DNA of 14,477 bases from JBAYST01 sp041676005 (lineage in GTDB: Bacteria; Bacillota_I; Bacilli_A; RFN20; CAG-826). The notes beneath the pieces were generated by a model. It saw nothing but the letters and a program-made list of their open reading frames with translations, made no database searches and was not told where the DNA came from. Below are positions 14,157 to 14,477 of this stretch, one piece after another; positions within the stretch are counted from its first letter, which is position 1, and each line of letters begins with the position of its first letter. The position numbers and the translations under genes were made by a program. Location: the NCBI GenBank assembly GCA_041676005.1, contig JBAYST010000022.1, positions 1 to 14,477 of the forward strand. The letters are read 5' to 3'.

Positions 14157-14477
14157 TAAAGAAACAAGCCCTCCCAATTTCCACTGACAGCAAAATTGAA
14201 GATGATAATCAAAATCGCAGAGACTAAGGTTGAAAAAATAATCGAATCAAAACGATCTAAAATTCCCCCATGCCCCGGCATGATAAAACCAAAATCTTTG
14301 ACGTCATAATATCTTTTCACCGAAGAGAAGATAAAATCTCCTAGTTGAGAGACTAAAGAGATCACAACTCCAAGAATGACGATGAAATACCAATGTTCTA
14401 AATCTAGACTCTTGATAATCGGACTTCCACTAGCAGCAAGGGCAAAACCAAAAATCTGCGTAAAAATCAAAGAAAAA
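14156..14477 (-). CDS. cdsA: Phosphatidate cytidylyltransferase, C-terminal part (5' end outside window)
   Basis: About 107 residues are visible and the frame is open to the window edge. The in-frame TTG at 14470 is an internal leucine, not a start. The enzyme joins CTP and phosphatidic acid to CDP-diacylglycerol, the precursor of phosphatidylglycerol and cardiolipin, in the cytoplasmic membrane. The family signature is complete: SQLGDFIFSSVKR, then KDFG, then PGHGG with LDRFDS, containing the metal- and CTP-binding acids. Hydrophobic helices lie on both sides. Its stop overlaps the dxr start by one base, and cdsA directly before dxr is the usual order in Bacillota, so the gene call is firm although truncated. 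Confidence 0.97.
   Translation of the reverse strand, partial: FSLIFTQIFGFALAASGSPIIKSLDLEHWYFIVILGVVISLVSQLGDFIFSSVKRYYDVKDFGFIMPGHGGILDRFDSIIFSTLVSAILIIIFNFAVSGNWEGLFL

Noticed and set aside
1..14477. Insertion sequences, phage genes, CRISPR arrays, toxin-antitoxin or defence genes
   Set aside because: No transposase, terminal inverted repeats, regularly spaced repeats or matching proteins were seen on either strand.

Overview
The window comes from a low-GC, Gram-positive-type bacterium of the Bacillota/Mycoplasmatota (a Bacilli- or Mollicutes-related lineage). The evidence is a PolC-type replicative polymerase, the cdsA-dxr-rseP-polC gene order typical of that group, strong purine-rich Shine-Dalgarno sequences, and TAA as the only stop codon at all nine visible gene ends. 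Tryptophan is read from TGG, so the standard code fits. I cannot name a species. There is no mobile element, phage gene or CRISPR array, and no gene-free stretch longer than about 250 bases.

Layout. (1) 2-469, plus strand: C-terminal part of a cation diffusion facilitator (metal efflux) protein. Its stop codon interlocks with that of the convergent gene. (2) 3045-466, minus strand: a two-gene unit with a small membrane acyltransferase of the HGSNAT/DUF1624 type, then an adenylate-forming acyl-CoA synthetase. (3) 4511-3216, minus: enolase with its own terminator. (4) 4512-4756: a divergent regulatory region holding candidate promoters for eno and for the rightward operon, a perfect 16-bp palindrome, a long imperfect inverted repeat and a pair of 11-bp direct repeats 31 bp apart. 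(5) 4757-6921, plus: a two-gene operon with a duplicated DUF1538 membrane protein and a protein made of two PII-like domains in tandem. (6) 7063-7139, minus: tRNA-Pro(CGG), next to a hairpin that can terminate in both directions. (7) 14477-7167, minus: cdsA (partial), dxr, rseP and polC, tightly packed.

How the genes work together. The cdsA-dxr-rseP-polC block is housekeeping: CDP-diacylglycerol synthesis, the first committed step of MEP isoprenoid synthesis, intramembrane proteolysis and chromosome replication. The proS gene that usually lies between rseP and polC in Bacilli is absent, and a proline tRNA follows polC. The most promising little-studied system is the DUF1538/PII-like operon. 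It looks like a membrane transporter or channel controlled by a nucleotide-sensing PII-type protein. Both partners are internally duplicated, the regulator carries an internal Shine-Dalgarno plus ATG that could release its second domain as a separate protein, and the promoter carries repeated operator-like elements. The acyltransferase/ligase pair is a second candidate system, possibly activating an acid in the cytosol and modifying something at or across the membrane.
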